NCBI RefSeq assembly: GCF_001693735.1
Contig: NZ_LWDV01000007.1
Location: forward strand, 147,617-211,616
Reading direction: 5' to 3'
Source of the DNA: Orenia metallireducens
GTDB taxonomy: Bacteria > Bacillota > Halanaerobiia > Halobacteroidales > Halobacteroidaceae
DNA: 64,000 nucleotides
Positions within the stretch are counted from its first letter, which is position 1; each line of letters begins with the position of its first letter. The notes under the pieces are model-generated. The model did no database searches and was not told where the DNA came from. It saw nothing but the letters and a program-made list of their open reading frames with translations. The translations under genes were made by a program, and so were the position numbers. Shown piece after piece: positions 45,945-53,592 of the stretch.

Positions 45945-46267
45945 TTTCTCACCTCATCAATTATTATATCTTAAATTATAATTACTATTCTTATTTTTGT
46001 GATTAATGGTTTAACCAAATTAATTTATTATAGGTCAACAACTCTAAGAAGAAATTTAAAACTTTATTTTTGCCACAGATTAGCACAGACGCCCTAAAGA
46101 AGATGTTTCTTATTGACTGAGGAAGTAGCCTTGGGCTGTAAAAGATTAATTTAAATAATAGTTATTATTTGCTCTTAATTCGTGTTAATCCGTCGCTAAT
46201 AATTCTTTTGTTTTTATTTCACTTTAGGATTGGATATCTATATAGATTTGTGAATCTAAAATGAAAT
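45945..46267. repeat. Intergenic repeat region left of IS630
   Basis: No gene. It contains TTGCCACAGATTAGCACAGAC (46072-46091) and further on TTCGTGTTAATCCGTCGCTAAT, which form a loose inverted pair, and an inverted copy of the CAGCCCAAG-CTACTTCC word seen at 6413 (46121-46138), each followed by GGGCGTC. Confidence 0.5.
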
Positions 46268-46864
46268 TTATCCAAAATAATTCCTAGCACCTGCACGTTG
46301 TTTTATCTTTTCAGGGTTACTATTAGTATAATCAGAAAATATCTTCAATTGGTTTGATAATTCTTCAATGGATGTATAAGCAGACTTATTAGATAAAAAC
46401 TTCTTCATCCAATTCCACATATTCTCCTGAGGGTTAAGTTCAGGAGAATATGGAGGTTGGAATAATAGAAATAAATGATCTTTATTTTTGCGAACAAATT
46501 TCTTTACTAGATCTGCTCTATGAATACTAGCATTATCTAAAAGTACAAAAGTTTTTTCTATACCTCTTTGATGGTCATATTCTAATAATTTTTCTAAAAA
46601 AGAAATAATTTCTGTAGCACAGATTGAAATAGAATCTTTTGTTCCTTTTTTATATTTTTCATAGAGGAAATAGAAATCTCTTAATACTTCAGTAGCACCT
46701 ATGATATTAAGACCTTTACGTGTTCCATTCTTTTCAATTATAGTTGGTTGTCCTTTAGGACTCCAACTATAATAATTATTTGATTCTAAGAGAACATTTG
46801 TTTCATCTAAAGCCCAAAAAGATATATCGGAAAGAGGTTCAATGATATCTAGTAAATTTTTCGT
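46268..46864 (-). CDS. IS630 transposase, DDE catalytic part (second frame)
   Basis: Open only after the A9 run; it has no start codon of its own and a stop (TAA) lies immediately upstream in this frame, so it must be made by -1 slippage. 198 residues from TKNLLDIIEPLSD to RAGARNYFG, containing the first D (ALDET), second D (LLDNASIH) and E (NPQENMW) of the DDE triad. No internal stop, so the element may be active. Confidence 0.85.
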   Translation of the reverse strand, partial: TKNLLDIIEPLSDISFWALDETNVLLESNNYYSWSPKGQPTIIEKNGTRKGLNIIGATEVLRDFYFLYEKYKKGTKDSISICATEIISFLEKLLEYDHQRGIEKTFVLLDNASIHRADLVKKFVRKNKDHLFLLFQPPYSPELNPQENMWNWMKKFLSNKSAYTSIEELSNQLKIFSDYTNSNPEKIKQRAGARNYFG

Positions 46865-47367
46865 TTTTTTTTAAACTCTTTTTGTAATTCAGGATCTGCT
46901 TTAGTAGGTTTATAAAGTCCTCTTTTATAACTGAATCCTAACTTTTTAAGTAATTTTCTAATCATTGAAGAAGAATATTTAGGGCCATATTTATCTTCAA
47001 CATATTTAGCAAGTAAAGCACTAGTCCATACATTTTGGATATAACCAAAATCATTAGGTTTTTTATTTACAACTATATATTTAATATCCTTAATGATGTC
47101 TACTGTTAATTCACTTGGTATATTACCACCACGTTGGTCAATTATATTTAAAGGACTATCGTTCCATTGATTAATATACCTTGTAATAGTAGATCGAGAT
47201 TTTCCTAAAGTATCCATGATTATTGTAGTATCAACGCCGTTATAACACATAATAACTGCCATTAATACAGAATTAGTATATTTACTTGAAGTTTCAGAGG
47301 CTAATTGTTGTAATTCTTCAATAGTATATCTGTGTAATGTTTTAACTTCAATGAATTTTCTGCCCAT
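46849..47367 (-). CDS. IS630 transposase, N-terminal HTH part (first frame)
   Basis: 172 residues if not frameshifted. Two helix-turn-helix motifs: YNGVDTTIIMDTLGKSRSTITRYINQW near residue 40-70 and MIRKLLKKLGFSYKRGLYKPT near 140. It ends in a Lys-rich tail EFKKKRKIY. The start ATG at 47367 has GGAG 7 bases upstream. The short product alone could act as a regulator of transposition. Confidence 0.85.
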   Translation of the reverse strand: MGRKFIEVKTLHRYTIEELQQLASETSSKYTNSVLMAVIMCYNGVDTTIIMDTLGKSRSTITRYINQWNDSPLNIIDQRGGNIPSELTVDIIKDIKYIVVNKKPNDFGYIQNVWTSALLAKYVEDKYGPKYSSSMIRKLLKKLGFSYKRGLYKPTKADPELQKEFKKKRKIY

Positions 47368-47439
47368 TTATAATAGCTCCTTTATATATAAGTTATCTTA
47401 ATTATAAATCTTTTTGGGCAAGATTAATACTGGAAAATT

Positions 47440-47535
47440 TCAGTCTAAGTTCACGAGACTATATAATAGTTTAAGAACTAAATTATTATCTAAGCAACTA
47501 TTCTTACCCTTCTCTGTTAATTCTATAACAGACAT
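47440..47535 (-). CDS. Short 31-codon frame abutting IS630 end
   Basis: MSVIELTEKGKNSCLDNN..., with a good ribosome site (GGGAGGAATAATT before the ATG at 47535). The last codons (AACTTAGACTGA) coincide with the probable right end of the IS630 element, so this may be a gene 5' end cut by insertion. Too short to identify. Confidence 0.3.
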   Translation of the reverse strand: MSVIELTEKGKNSCLDNNLVLKLLYSLVNLD

Positions 47536-47549
47536 AATTATTCCTCCCT

Positions 47550-47657
47550 TCACCAAGGTATATTAGCTATTAATCCAAATTTAACTAAAGGACATAAAGT
47601 AAAGGCTATAAGCACTGCTAATCAATCGGTACTAACACCTATTTTCTCAAACTTCAT
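47550..47657 (-). pseudogene. Remnant of a membrane-protein gene
   Basis: Minus strand, after GGGGAGG: MKFEKIGVSTD, an in-frame TGA (47622-47624), then LAVLIAFTLCPLVKFGLIA and NIPW before a second TGA. Replacing the first TGA by TGG gives a plausible transporter-like N-terminus (DWLAVLI...). It ends 15 bases before the frame at 47535. Looks like decayed sequence beside the insertion element. Confidence 0.3.
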
Positions 47658-47836
47658 CCCCTGCCTTACCTCCCCTATAAAGTTATTATTCTAAACTTAG
47701 AAATATGAGAAACTTTAATCATAAGCAGAGGTACAACTAAAATTTTTAAAATAGGAGGCTAACACCACTAAAACGATTGTACTGTAATAATTGATATATT
47801 TTCTAGAATATATATTTTCTAAGGAGGGAGATTTGA

Positions 47837-48175
47837 ATGTTAAAAAAGATTCTATACTATTTATCTAAACTACTTCAAAGAAAAATCACTCTGGATAAGA
47901 ACTTCTCAGAATCAAAAATAGAAAAAGAGGAGTTTCCTGAGGATACTATTGTAAGAGAAAAATGGGGTAAATTAAAAGGAAAGGAATCAAATCCACTAAA
48001 TAAACGTCAAAAAAGATTTGTAATAGAATATTTGAAGGACTACAATATTGAGAAATCAGCAATTAGAGCAGGCTATTCAAAAAGAACTGCCATGGCTAAT
48101 GGTACTACACTTTTATCTTTAGCAAAGATTAATAAAGCAATTAAAGAAGAAAGAAGTAAAAGAACCAATAAATAA
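47837..48175 (+). CDS. Terminase small subunit-like protein (orphan)
   Basis: A 112-residue protein whose second half matches the phage terminase small subunit N-terminal HTH: LNKRQKRFVIEYLKDYNIEKSAIRAGYSKRTAMANGTTLL, about residues 53-95. The first half (MLKKILYYLSKLLQRKI...) is basic and unlike terminases; the C-terminal oligomerisation part is missing. AAGGAGGGAG precedes the ATG. No large terminase, portal or capsid gene is in the window, so this is a phage remnant or a domesticated DNA-binding protein. Its 3' end overlaps a perfect bidirectional terminator. Confidence 0.72.
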   Translation: MLKKILYYLSKLLQRKITLDKNFSESKIEKEEFPEDTIVREKWGKLKGKESNPLNKRQKRFVIEYLKDYNIEKSAIRAGYSKRTAMANGTTLLSLAKINKAIKEERSKRTNK

Positions 48176-48207
48176 GTCTGTTAACAGACTTATTTATTGG
48201 TTCTTTT
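48158..48207. terminator. Bidirectional terminator between terminase-like gene and MBL gene
   Basis: 50-base perfect palindrome: aaaagaaccaataaataagt / acttatttattggttctttt around ctg-ttaa-cag. It includes the last codons of the plus-strand gene. Confidence 0.9.
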
Positions 48208-48211
48208 ATTC

Positions 48212-48979
48212 CTAATTAGAGTTTATAACTAGTTGCAAACCATCATAAGCAAGTTTAACATGGTCAGGTAATTCACTATTAACCTTATTATACTCTAAAT
48301 CATGGGATAAGTGGGTAAAGTAGGCTTTAGAAACCCCTAATCTATCTGCTATTTTCAAAGCCTCTTCAATATTCATATGGGTGGAATGGGATCTATAACG
48401 TAAAGCATCTATTACTAGTAACTTAATACCCTCCAATAATGTAAAGCTATTCTCTGGTATATAACTACAATCAGTTAAATAGGCGAATTTATCTATTCTG
48501 TAACCAAAGATATCTAAACCTCCATGTTTAACTGGGATAGGTGTAATTATGTTACTATTAATCTCAAACTCCGTATTGACCTTGTGTAAAGTTACCTGTG
48601 GAATACCTCCACCTATTTGGATTGGATTTAAGATATAAGAGAAGACCTTCTCTATCTCTTCTATAGTCATTTTATTACCATAACAAGGAATACTACTGCT
48701 TTGCAAACGATTAATCCCCCTTAAATCATCAAAGCCCATTAAATGGTCAGCATGGGGATGAGTAAAGAGTACTGCATCAACCTTTCTAATATTATTCTCT
48801 AATAACTGCAACCTTAATTCAGGAGGAGTATCAATTAATAAAGAAGTATTATCAACTTCTATATAAATTGAAGAACGATAACGTTTATTCTTAGAATCCT
48901 CTGAAATACATGTAGGACATTCACACCCAATTACTGGAACACCATGGGATGTACCAGTACCTAAAAAAGTTATTTTCAT
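48212..48979 (-). CDS. MBL-fold metallohydrolase (PhnP-like)
   Basis: A 255-residue metallo-beta-lactamase-fold hydrolase. Metal ligands are visible: FTHPHADHLMGFDD near residue 74, VKHGG near 150, TDCSYIP, and FTHLSHDLE near residue 222. The N-terminal GTGTSHGVPVIGCECPTC matches the PhnP/cyclic phosphodiesterase group, with an added Cys pair. PhnP cleaves cyclic ribose phosphates in phosphonate use, but no phn genes are nearby, so the substrate is open. Close to, and convergent with, the terminase-like gene. Confidence 0.88.
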   Translation of the reverse strand: MKITFLGTGTSHGVPVIGCECPTCISEDSKNKRYRSSIYIEVDNTSLLIDTPPELRLQLLENNIRKVDAVLFTHPHADHLMGFDDLRGINRLQSSSIPCYGNKMTIEEIEKVFSYILNPIQIGGGIPQVTLHKVNTEFEINSNIITPIPVKHGGLDIFGYRIDKFAYLTDCSYIPENSFTLLEGIKLLVIDALRYRSHSTHMNIEEALKIADRLGVSKAYFTHLSHDLEYNKVNSELPDHVKLAYDGLQLVINSN

Positions 48980-49085
48980 GATTATACCTCCAATCCAACT
49001 TGGGCAACTATATAAATCTTACTATATCTGATATAGGTCTATGTCTTCAAAATATTATTTATTTCGATACCTATACTATAGAGAA

Positions 49086-50069
49086 TTAAGTATAGAATAT
49101 TACAGCTCCAAATATTAAGATAATCATTATAGTTGCAAAGATACCTATTATCAACATATTCTGGTCAAGCTCCATTGCTTCTTTCTTTCCATTCTCTAGC
49201 TCTTCATTAATAGCTTGATTGTATTTTATCTTCAATTCTGGTTCAACAACTAATTCCCCAAATATACTAGACCTAAACTGAACCACAATATTATATCGAT
49301 CTAATTCTTCATTATAATTAATTTCACGAATCAATCCTATTATATCACCATCTTCATTCTTTTCTAACATCTCAACTATATCCTTTGAAACATCTCTATC
49401 ATCATTTACCTTAACTACTATCTCATCACCTAGATTTAGCTCAGTAACCTTTTTTCCCTTTACAGGAGAAATAACAGGATTACAACGTAATTTAATATCC
49501 ATATTCAACTTTCCATTATTAGTAGTTCCATCTAGATTGTTATTCTTATAATTTTTACTCTCTTTATCATCTAAGTCCTCTGTTTTAGTAAATAAGTTAG
49601 GATAAGTAACCTTTAATTCCTCTTTGTTGACTCTTTCAATGACTAAATTTAAAGTAACTGCTTCTTGCATTATATTTTCAATAGTCTCTTTAAGTATTCT
49701 TTCAACTGCTTCATCTCTGTTAGCCTCAATTAGGCCTGCTACATCTAAACTATCCCTGATTTTTAATCTCAATTCATTATCCTCTGTGGAAGCAGATTTT
49801 TCAATAAATTCATCTAATTCATCTTTAAAGAAGCTAATATGAAGATTTATATCCCAAATATCCCTATCTGAAGTCAAAAGTGCACTAACCTTAATCAGAG
49901 ACTTAGCTTTAATATCTATAACAAGATTAATAAAGCCATAGTTCTTTATTCTTCCACCATAATTAAATTTACAGTTAATAAATAAGTACTCTTCTTGTAA
50001 GCTTTGTGAATCTACTACATTATCCATCCCTTTATTCTCAAGCTCTACATTGTTCATCTCTTCTGTCAT
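49086..50069 (-). CDS. Unknown 327-residue protein with C-terminal membrane anchor
   Basis: No family firmly recognised. The protein starts with an acidic stretch (MTEEMNNVELENKGMDN), has strand-rich sequence with KFNYGGRIKNYGFINLVID and a conserved-looking CNPVISPVKGKKVTELNLGDEIVVKV around residue 195, and ends with a single hydrophobic helix (LIIGIFATIMIILIFGAVIFY, 305-326) and two residues, so it is a tail-anchored cytoplasmic protein. AGGAAT precedes the ATG. Similar proteins may occur in Halanaerobiales, but I cannot name them with certainty. Monocistronic. Confidence 0.75.
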   Translation of the reverse strand: MTEEMNNVELENKGMDNVVDSQSLQEEYLFINCKFNYGGRIKNYGFINLVIDIKAKSLIKVSALLTSDRDIWDINLHISFFKDELDEFIEKSASTEDNELRLKIRDSLDVAGLIEANRDEAVERILKETIENIMQEAVTLNLVIERVNKEELKVTYPNLFTKTEDLDDKESKNYKNNNLDGTTNNGKLNMDIKLRCNPVISPVKGKKVTELNLGDEIVVKVNDDRDVSKDIVEMLEKNEDGDIIGLIREINYNEELDRYNIVVQFRSSIFGELVVEPELKIKYNQAINEELENGKKEAMELDQNMLIIGIFATIMIILIFGAVIFYT

Positions 50070-50156
50070 AATGCACCATTCCTTTTTATATATTATTAAC
50101 TTTTATATTCTATATAAGTCTTTTAATTCCCCCTTAATATTCTAATTATAGACAAA

Positions 50157-50189
50157 ATAAAAACCTTAAGTTTTACTTAAGGTTTTTAT
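50157..50189 (-). terminator. Terminator of ribU
   Basis: Hairpin aaaaccttaagt-aaa-acttaaggttttt followed by TATTTTG on the minus strand. Confidence 0.85.
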
Positions 50190-50203
50190 TTAAGATTAAA
50201 TTT

Positions 50204-50758
50204 TTAGTTATTCAATGAATATAATACCCCTTTTGATTTCAAAAATTCAGCCAGTTTCTTATAAACAAGTAAGGTCAACCCAGAATTAATAAACGCCTTA
50301 GTAATATTAAAAGGGATTATTCCTGGTACCAAGACCTTCAATACCTCTTGACGAGGAATACCATAGAATATAGGTGTCAATAAAACATTGGCAAATGCCA
50401 TAATAACAGTCATAGCTATAGAACCTGCAATCAAACCATAAACGGCAGTCTTTTGGGTTCGATTCTGATGATAAATATAACCTGCAACAAAGACTAGAGT
50501 TCCTGTTGCTAAAAAATGCATAAAGGCACCAAAAGGTCCTCCCAGCCCTACAAAGATAAACATTAAAATTGATAAGATTAGAGTAGCTCCTACAGCAGAC
50601 CCAGGACCATAAAGAAAAGCTATAATTAAAATCGGTAGATCACCTGCTTCATAAAGTAAGTAAGGTACTACTGGGATAATTGGGAACTTAATAGTAATCA
50701 TCAGAATCAAAGATAATGCCGATAACACTCCAATGTTAGTCATCTTCTTCAAATCCAT
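50204..50758 (-). CDS. ribU: RibU, riboflavin ECF-transporter S component
   Basis: Membrane substrate-binding subunit for riboflavin uptake, used with a shared ECF energising module. The 184-residue protein has six hydrophobic helices and the family features NIGVLSALSLILMITIKFPIIP, LYEAGDLPILIIAFLYGP near residue 36, and GIIPFNITKAFINSGLTLLVY near the C-terminus. It is directly behind an FMN riboswitch (50848-50961), which confirms the substrate class. EcfAAT genes are not in the window. Confidence 0.95.
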   Translation of the reverse strand: MDLKKMTNIGVLSALSLILMITIKFPIIPVVPYLLYEAGDLPILIIAFLYGPGSAVGATLILSILMFIFVGLGGPFGAFMHFLATGTLVFVAGYIYHQNRTQKTAVYGLIAGSIAMTVIMAFANVLLTPIFYGIPRQEVLKVLVPGIIPFNITKAFINSGLTLLVYKKLAEFLKSKGVLYSLNN

Positions 50759-50789
50759 ACCCCTTCTCTCCTTTCATTTAAATTATTAA

Positions 50790-50829
50790 TAAAAAAAAAG
50801 ACCCCAAAGATTAATCTTCAGGGTCTTAA
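50790..50829 (-). terminator. Intrinsic terminator of FMN riboswitch
   Basis: Minus strand AAGACCCTGAAGA-TTAA-TCTTTGGGGTCTT followed by a run of T; it is the expression platform controlling ribU. Confidence 0.85.
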
Positions 50830-50847
50830 ATACTCTACTATATAATC

Positions 50848-50961
50848 ACTTCATCTTCTCTCATCCGGACTATACCGTCGGTACTGGAATTTCACCAGTT
50901 CAGCTTAACAGCTCGTGGACTATTACCACCGGTCAGGAATTTCACCCTGCCCTGAAGATAA
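50848..50961 (-). promoter_or_regulatory. FMN riboswitch (RFN element)
   Basis: Minus strand shows the conserved FMN aptamer: AGGGCAGGGTGAAATTCC, GACCGGTGGTAATAGTCC, CTGGTGAAATTCCAG, ACCGACGGTATAGTCCGG and GATGAGAGAAGAT. A terminator hairpin follows. FMN binding should end transcription before ribU. Confidence 0.97.
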
Positions 50962-51027
50962 ACTTATTATTCACTTTTTCTTAATTAATATTATATTCCA
51001 ATTAGAAGAGAGTTGCAAGGAAATTAT

Positions 51028-51100
51028 TCGGTAACAAGTGACAGGCAACCAGTAACAAGAAAAATCTTTGCTTGTCCCACGTTACTAGTTATCTATTACA
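51028..51100. repeat. AGTAAC-type inverted intergenic repeat, copy 2
   Basis: ggtaacaagtgacaggcaac then AGTAACAAG, centre AAAAATCTTTG, then cttgtcccacgttactagttat, partly complementary arms. Related to 35258-35338. Confidence 0.5.
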
Positions 51101-51108
51101 TTAATATA

Positions 51109-51915
51109 TTAAAAAGCAGGAATAATGTTCCCCTGATACTCTTCAATAATAAAGTCTTTCACCGCTTGAGAGTTTAAGGCTTCTGCTAGCTTCTTAATTA
51201 CAGGATTATCCTTATCCTCTGTCCTTACTGCTAAGACATTGGCATAAGGAGAAGTAGCATCTTCTTTGATAATTGCATCTTCAGCTGGTTTAAATCCTGC
51301 TTCAATCGCATAGTTAGCAGTAATCACTGCTGCATTAACATCCTTTAAGATTCTAGGTAATTGGGCGGCTTCTAGCTCTTTAAACTTTAAACTCTTTGGA
51401 TTCTCTACAATATCAGCAGGGGTAGCTGTTAATTCTACAGTATCAGCTAATTTAATCAGACCTGCTCTTTCTAATAGTAATAATGCTCTTCCCTCATTGG
51501 TTGGGTCACTAGGAATTGCTACTAAACTCCCTGCTGCTAACTCTTCTAAACTACTTATCTTATCAGAATATAAAGCAGTAGGTGGAATATGAACCTTAGT
51601 AACCTCAGTTAAATCTAAACCTCTCTTCTCTTTAAAGTTATTCAAATAAGGTATATGCTGGAAGTAATTGGCATCGATACTTCCATCTGCTAAAGCTAAA
51701 TTTGGAGTAACATAGTCAGTAAACTCTTTTATCTCTATCGTAATTCCTTCTTTAGCTAAAATCGGTTTAACTACATTCTCTAAGATAGCAGTATGAGGAA
51801 CAGGGGTTACCCCAATTACTATCTTCTTATCGATACTGGCTTCCTTTGTACCACAACCAGTCAATGCTATTACAGCAACCAATAAAGTTATAAAAATACT
51901 GATATTCTTCTTCAT
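51109..51915 (-). CDS. metQ: MetQ-type methionine-binding lipoprotein, copy 1
   Basis: Substrate-binding lipoprotein of the methionine ABC importer, 268 residues. Lipobox VIALTGCG with Cys at residue 21. Family motifs: GVTPVPHTAILENV, EIKEFTDYVTPNLALADGSIDANYFQH, IPSDPTNEGRALLLL, and ADIVENPKSLKFKELEAAQLPR. About two thirds identical by eye to the next gene. The pair suggests two binding proteins feeding one MetNI, possibly with different preferences (L- or D-Met, sulfoxide or dipeptide). Confidence 0.93.
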   Translation of the reverse strand: MKKNISIFITLLVAVIALTGCGTKEASIDKKIVIGVTPVPHTAILENVVKPILAKEGITIEIKEFTDYVTPNLALADGSIDANYFQHIPYLNNFKEKRGLDLTEVTKVHIPPTALYSDKISSLEELAAGSLVAIPSDPTNEGRALLLLERAGLIKLADTVELTATPADIVENPKSLKFKELEAAQLPRILKDVNAAVITANYAIEAGFKPAEDAIIKEDATSPYANVLAVRTEDKDNPVIKKLAEALNSQAVKDFIIEEYQGNIIPAF

Positions 51916-51999
51916 AGATAACTCCTCCCAAACTTATAATCTTATAGTCTTATAATATTATTGGCTACCAACTAATAGTCAGTAGCCAATAGGTTATAC

Positions 52000-52815
52000 T
52001 TAATTAAATGCAGGTACAATAGCACCTTTATATTTATCTTCAATATACTGCTTAACTTCTGGAGAATTCAATGCTTCTACTAATTTTTGTAGAGTTTTAT
52101 CATCTTTATCCTCTGTTCTTACAGCTAAGATATTAGCATAAGGTGATTCACTACCTTCAATAATAAGTGCATCCTTTGTAGGTACTAAATCAGCTTCTAG
52201 AGCATAGTTAGTATTAATAATAGCAGCAGTAACGTCCTTTAATACTCTTGGTAATTGAGCTGCTTCTAGCTCTTTAAATTCTAAATTTTTTGGATTCTCT
52301 ACAATATCCACTGGAGTAGCTGTTAAACCAGCTTGCTCACTTAACTTAATAAGACCCTTAGATTCTAATAATAATAATGCTCTTCCTTCATTAGTTGCAT
52401 CACTAGGAATAGCGATTACTGAACCATCTTTTAACTCTTCAAATTTAGAAATCTCCTTTGAATAAAGTCCAATTGGCTCTACATGAACCTTGGCGATAGA
52501 GACTAAGTCTAGACCTCTCTTTTCAGCAAAGTTACTTAGATACGGAACATGCTGGAAGAAGTTTGCATCAATACTCCCATCTGCTAATGCCAAGTTTGGA
52601 GTAACATAATCAGTAAACTCCTTAATCTCTAAAGTAATTCCTTCCTTCTCTAATAACTCTTTAACTACATCATTTAAGATTTCAGCATGGGGTACTGGTG
52701 TAGCCCCTACCACAATCTTATCAGCCTTAACGCTAGCTTCTTTGCTACCTCCACATCCAACTACTAATAGTCCTACCAATAATACAGATATTAAAATAAG
52801 TAAATTTCTTTTCAT
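52000..52815 (-). CDS. metQ: MetQ-type methionine-binding lipoprotein, copy 2
   Basis: A 271-residue paralog of the gene downstream. Lipobox VGLLVVGCGG with Cys at residue 21. It shares VGATPVPHAEILNDV, EFTDYVTPNLALADGSIDANFFQH and EFKELEAAQLPRVLKDV. It is 105 bases downstream of metI and 84 bases upstream of copy 1, with no terminator seen between them, so all four genes are likely one transcript under the SAM riboswitches. Confidence 0.94.
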   Translation of the reverse strand: MKRNLLILISVLLVGLLVVGCGGSKEASVKADKIVVGATPVPHAEILNDVVKELLEKEGITLEIKEFTDYVTPNLALADGSIDANFFQHVPYLSNFAEKRGLDLVSIAKVHVEPIGLYSKEISKFEELKDGSVIAIPSDATNEGRALLLLESKGLIKLSEQAGLTATPVDIVENPKNLEFKELEAAQLPRVLKDVTAAIINTNYALEADLVPTKDALIIEGSESPYANILAVRTEDKDDKTLQKLVEALNSPEVKQYIEDKYKGAIVPAFN

Positions 52816-52920
52816 CTTCTCTCCTCCTCAAATTATTAATTTAAAATTTATGATTTATATTATACAATTAAAAGCTATCAGTTTGATTAATAAATACTTT
52901 TAATTATAGTTTACTAATTA

Positions 52921-53592
52921 TTACGAGTGGTCTAACCTTCTTGCTAGATAAGTTCCTAAGTTTTGAATGATTTGAACTATCACAACCAATAAGACAACTG
53001 TTTTAATCATAATATCAGTTTGGAAACGGTGATATCCATAGCGGATTGCTATATCTCCTAATCCACCAGCTCCAATAGCCCCTGCTATCGCCGAATAACC
53101 AATTAAACTAATAGCAGTAATTGTTAATCCTAAGACCAAAGATGGTAGAGCTTCTGGTAATAGTACCTTACTAATAATCTCCCAAGGGTTTGCTCCCATT
53201 GCTTGAGCAGCCTCTACAACACCACCATCAACCTCTTTTAAAGCTCCTTCTACAATCCTTCCTATAAAAGGAACAGCTCCAATGGTCAATGAGACAACAG
53301 CTGCTGAGGTCCCAATCGAAGTTCCTACTATCATCCTAGTCAAAGGGATTAAGGCTACCATCAAGATAATAAAGGGAATAGAACGGGTGATATTTATAAA
53401 TGTACTTAATATTAAATTTATAGCTTTATTCTCTAAAATATTACCTTCTTCAGTGACAACTACTCCTACTCCTAGAGGAATTCCAAATAAAGCTCCTAAA
53501 AGCATCGAGATTGACACCATATATGATGTCTGTAAGATTCCTTCCCATAAAAGTCCACTATCTTTAATTAAAAGAGAGAACACTTCTTTCAT
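52921..53592 (-). CDS. metI: MetI, methionine ABC transporter permease
   Basis: Inner-membrane permease of the methionine importer, 223 residues with five hydrophobic helices. The EAA-loop sequence EVDGGVVEAAQAMGANPWEIISKVLLPEALPSL (about 125-155) contacts the MetN ATPase. It starts at the ATG at 53592, which follows GGAGGTGA and overlaps the end of metN by 29 bases, so the two are translationally coupled. Confidence 0.95.
   Translation of the reverse strand: MKEVFSLLIKDSGLLWEGILQTSYMVSISMLLGALFGIPLGVGVVVTEEGNILENKAINLILSTFINITRSIPFIILMVALIPLTRMIVGTSIGTSAAVVSLTIGAVPFIGRIVEGALKEVDGGVVEAAQAMGANPWEIISKVLLPEALPSLVLGLTITAISLIGYSAIAGAIGAGGLGDIAIRYGYHRFQTDIMIKTVVLLVVIVQIIQNLGTYLARRLDHS

Larger units (their letters stand above)
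46268..47367 (-). mobile_element. IS630-family insertion sequence with -1 frameshift
   Basis: Two overlapping frames make one transposase. The first frame (46849-47367) is the helix-turn-helix part and the second (46268-46864) the DDE catalytic part. They meet at a run of nine A residues, and one base of backward slippage joins them into a 366-residue protein. DDE residues are visible: FWALDETNV, FVLLDNASIHRA and PPYSPELNPQENMWNWMKK. Terminal inverted repeats could not be fixed with confidence; ends are probably near 46220 and 47455 (ACTTTAGGATTGG / AACTTAGACTGAA), so the stated coordinates are the coding part only. Confidence 0.85.

Noticed and set aside
45945..46267. CRISPR array in repeat-rich gaps
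   Set aside because: No regularly spaced identical repeats with unique spacers anywhere in the window; the gaps hold degenerate or palindromic repeats only.
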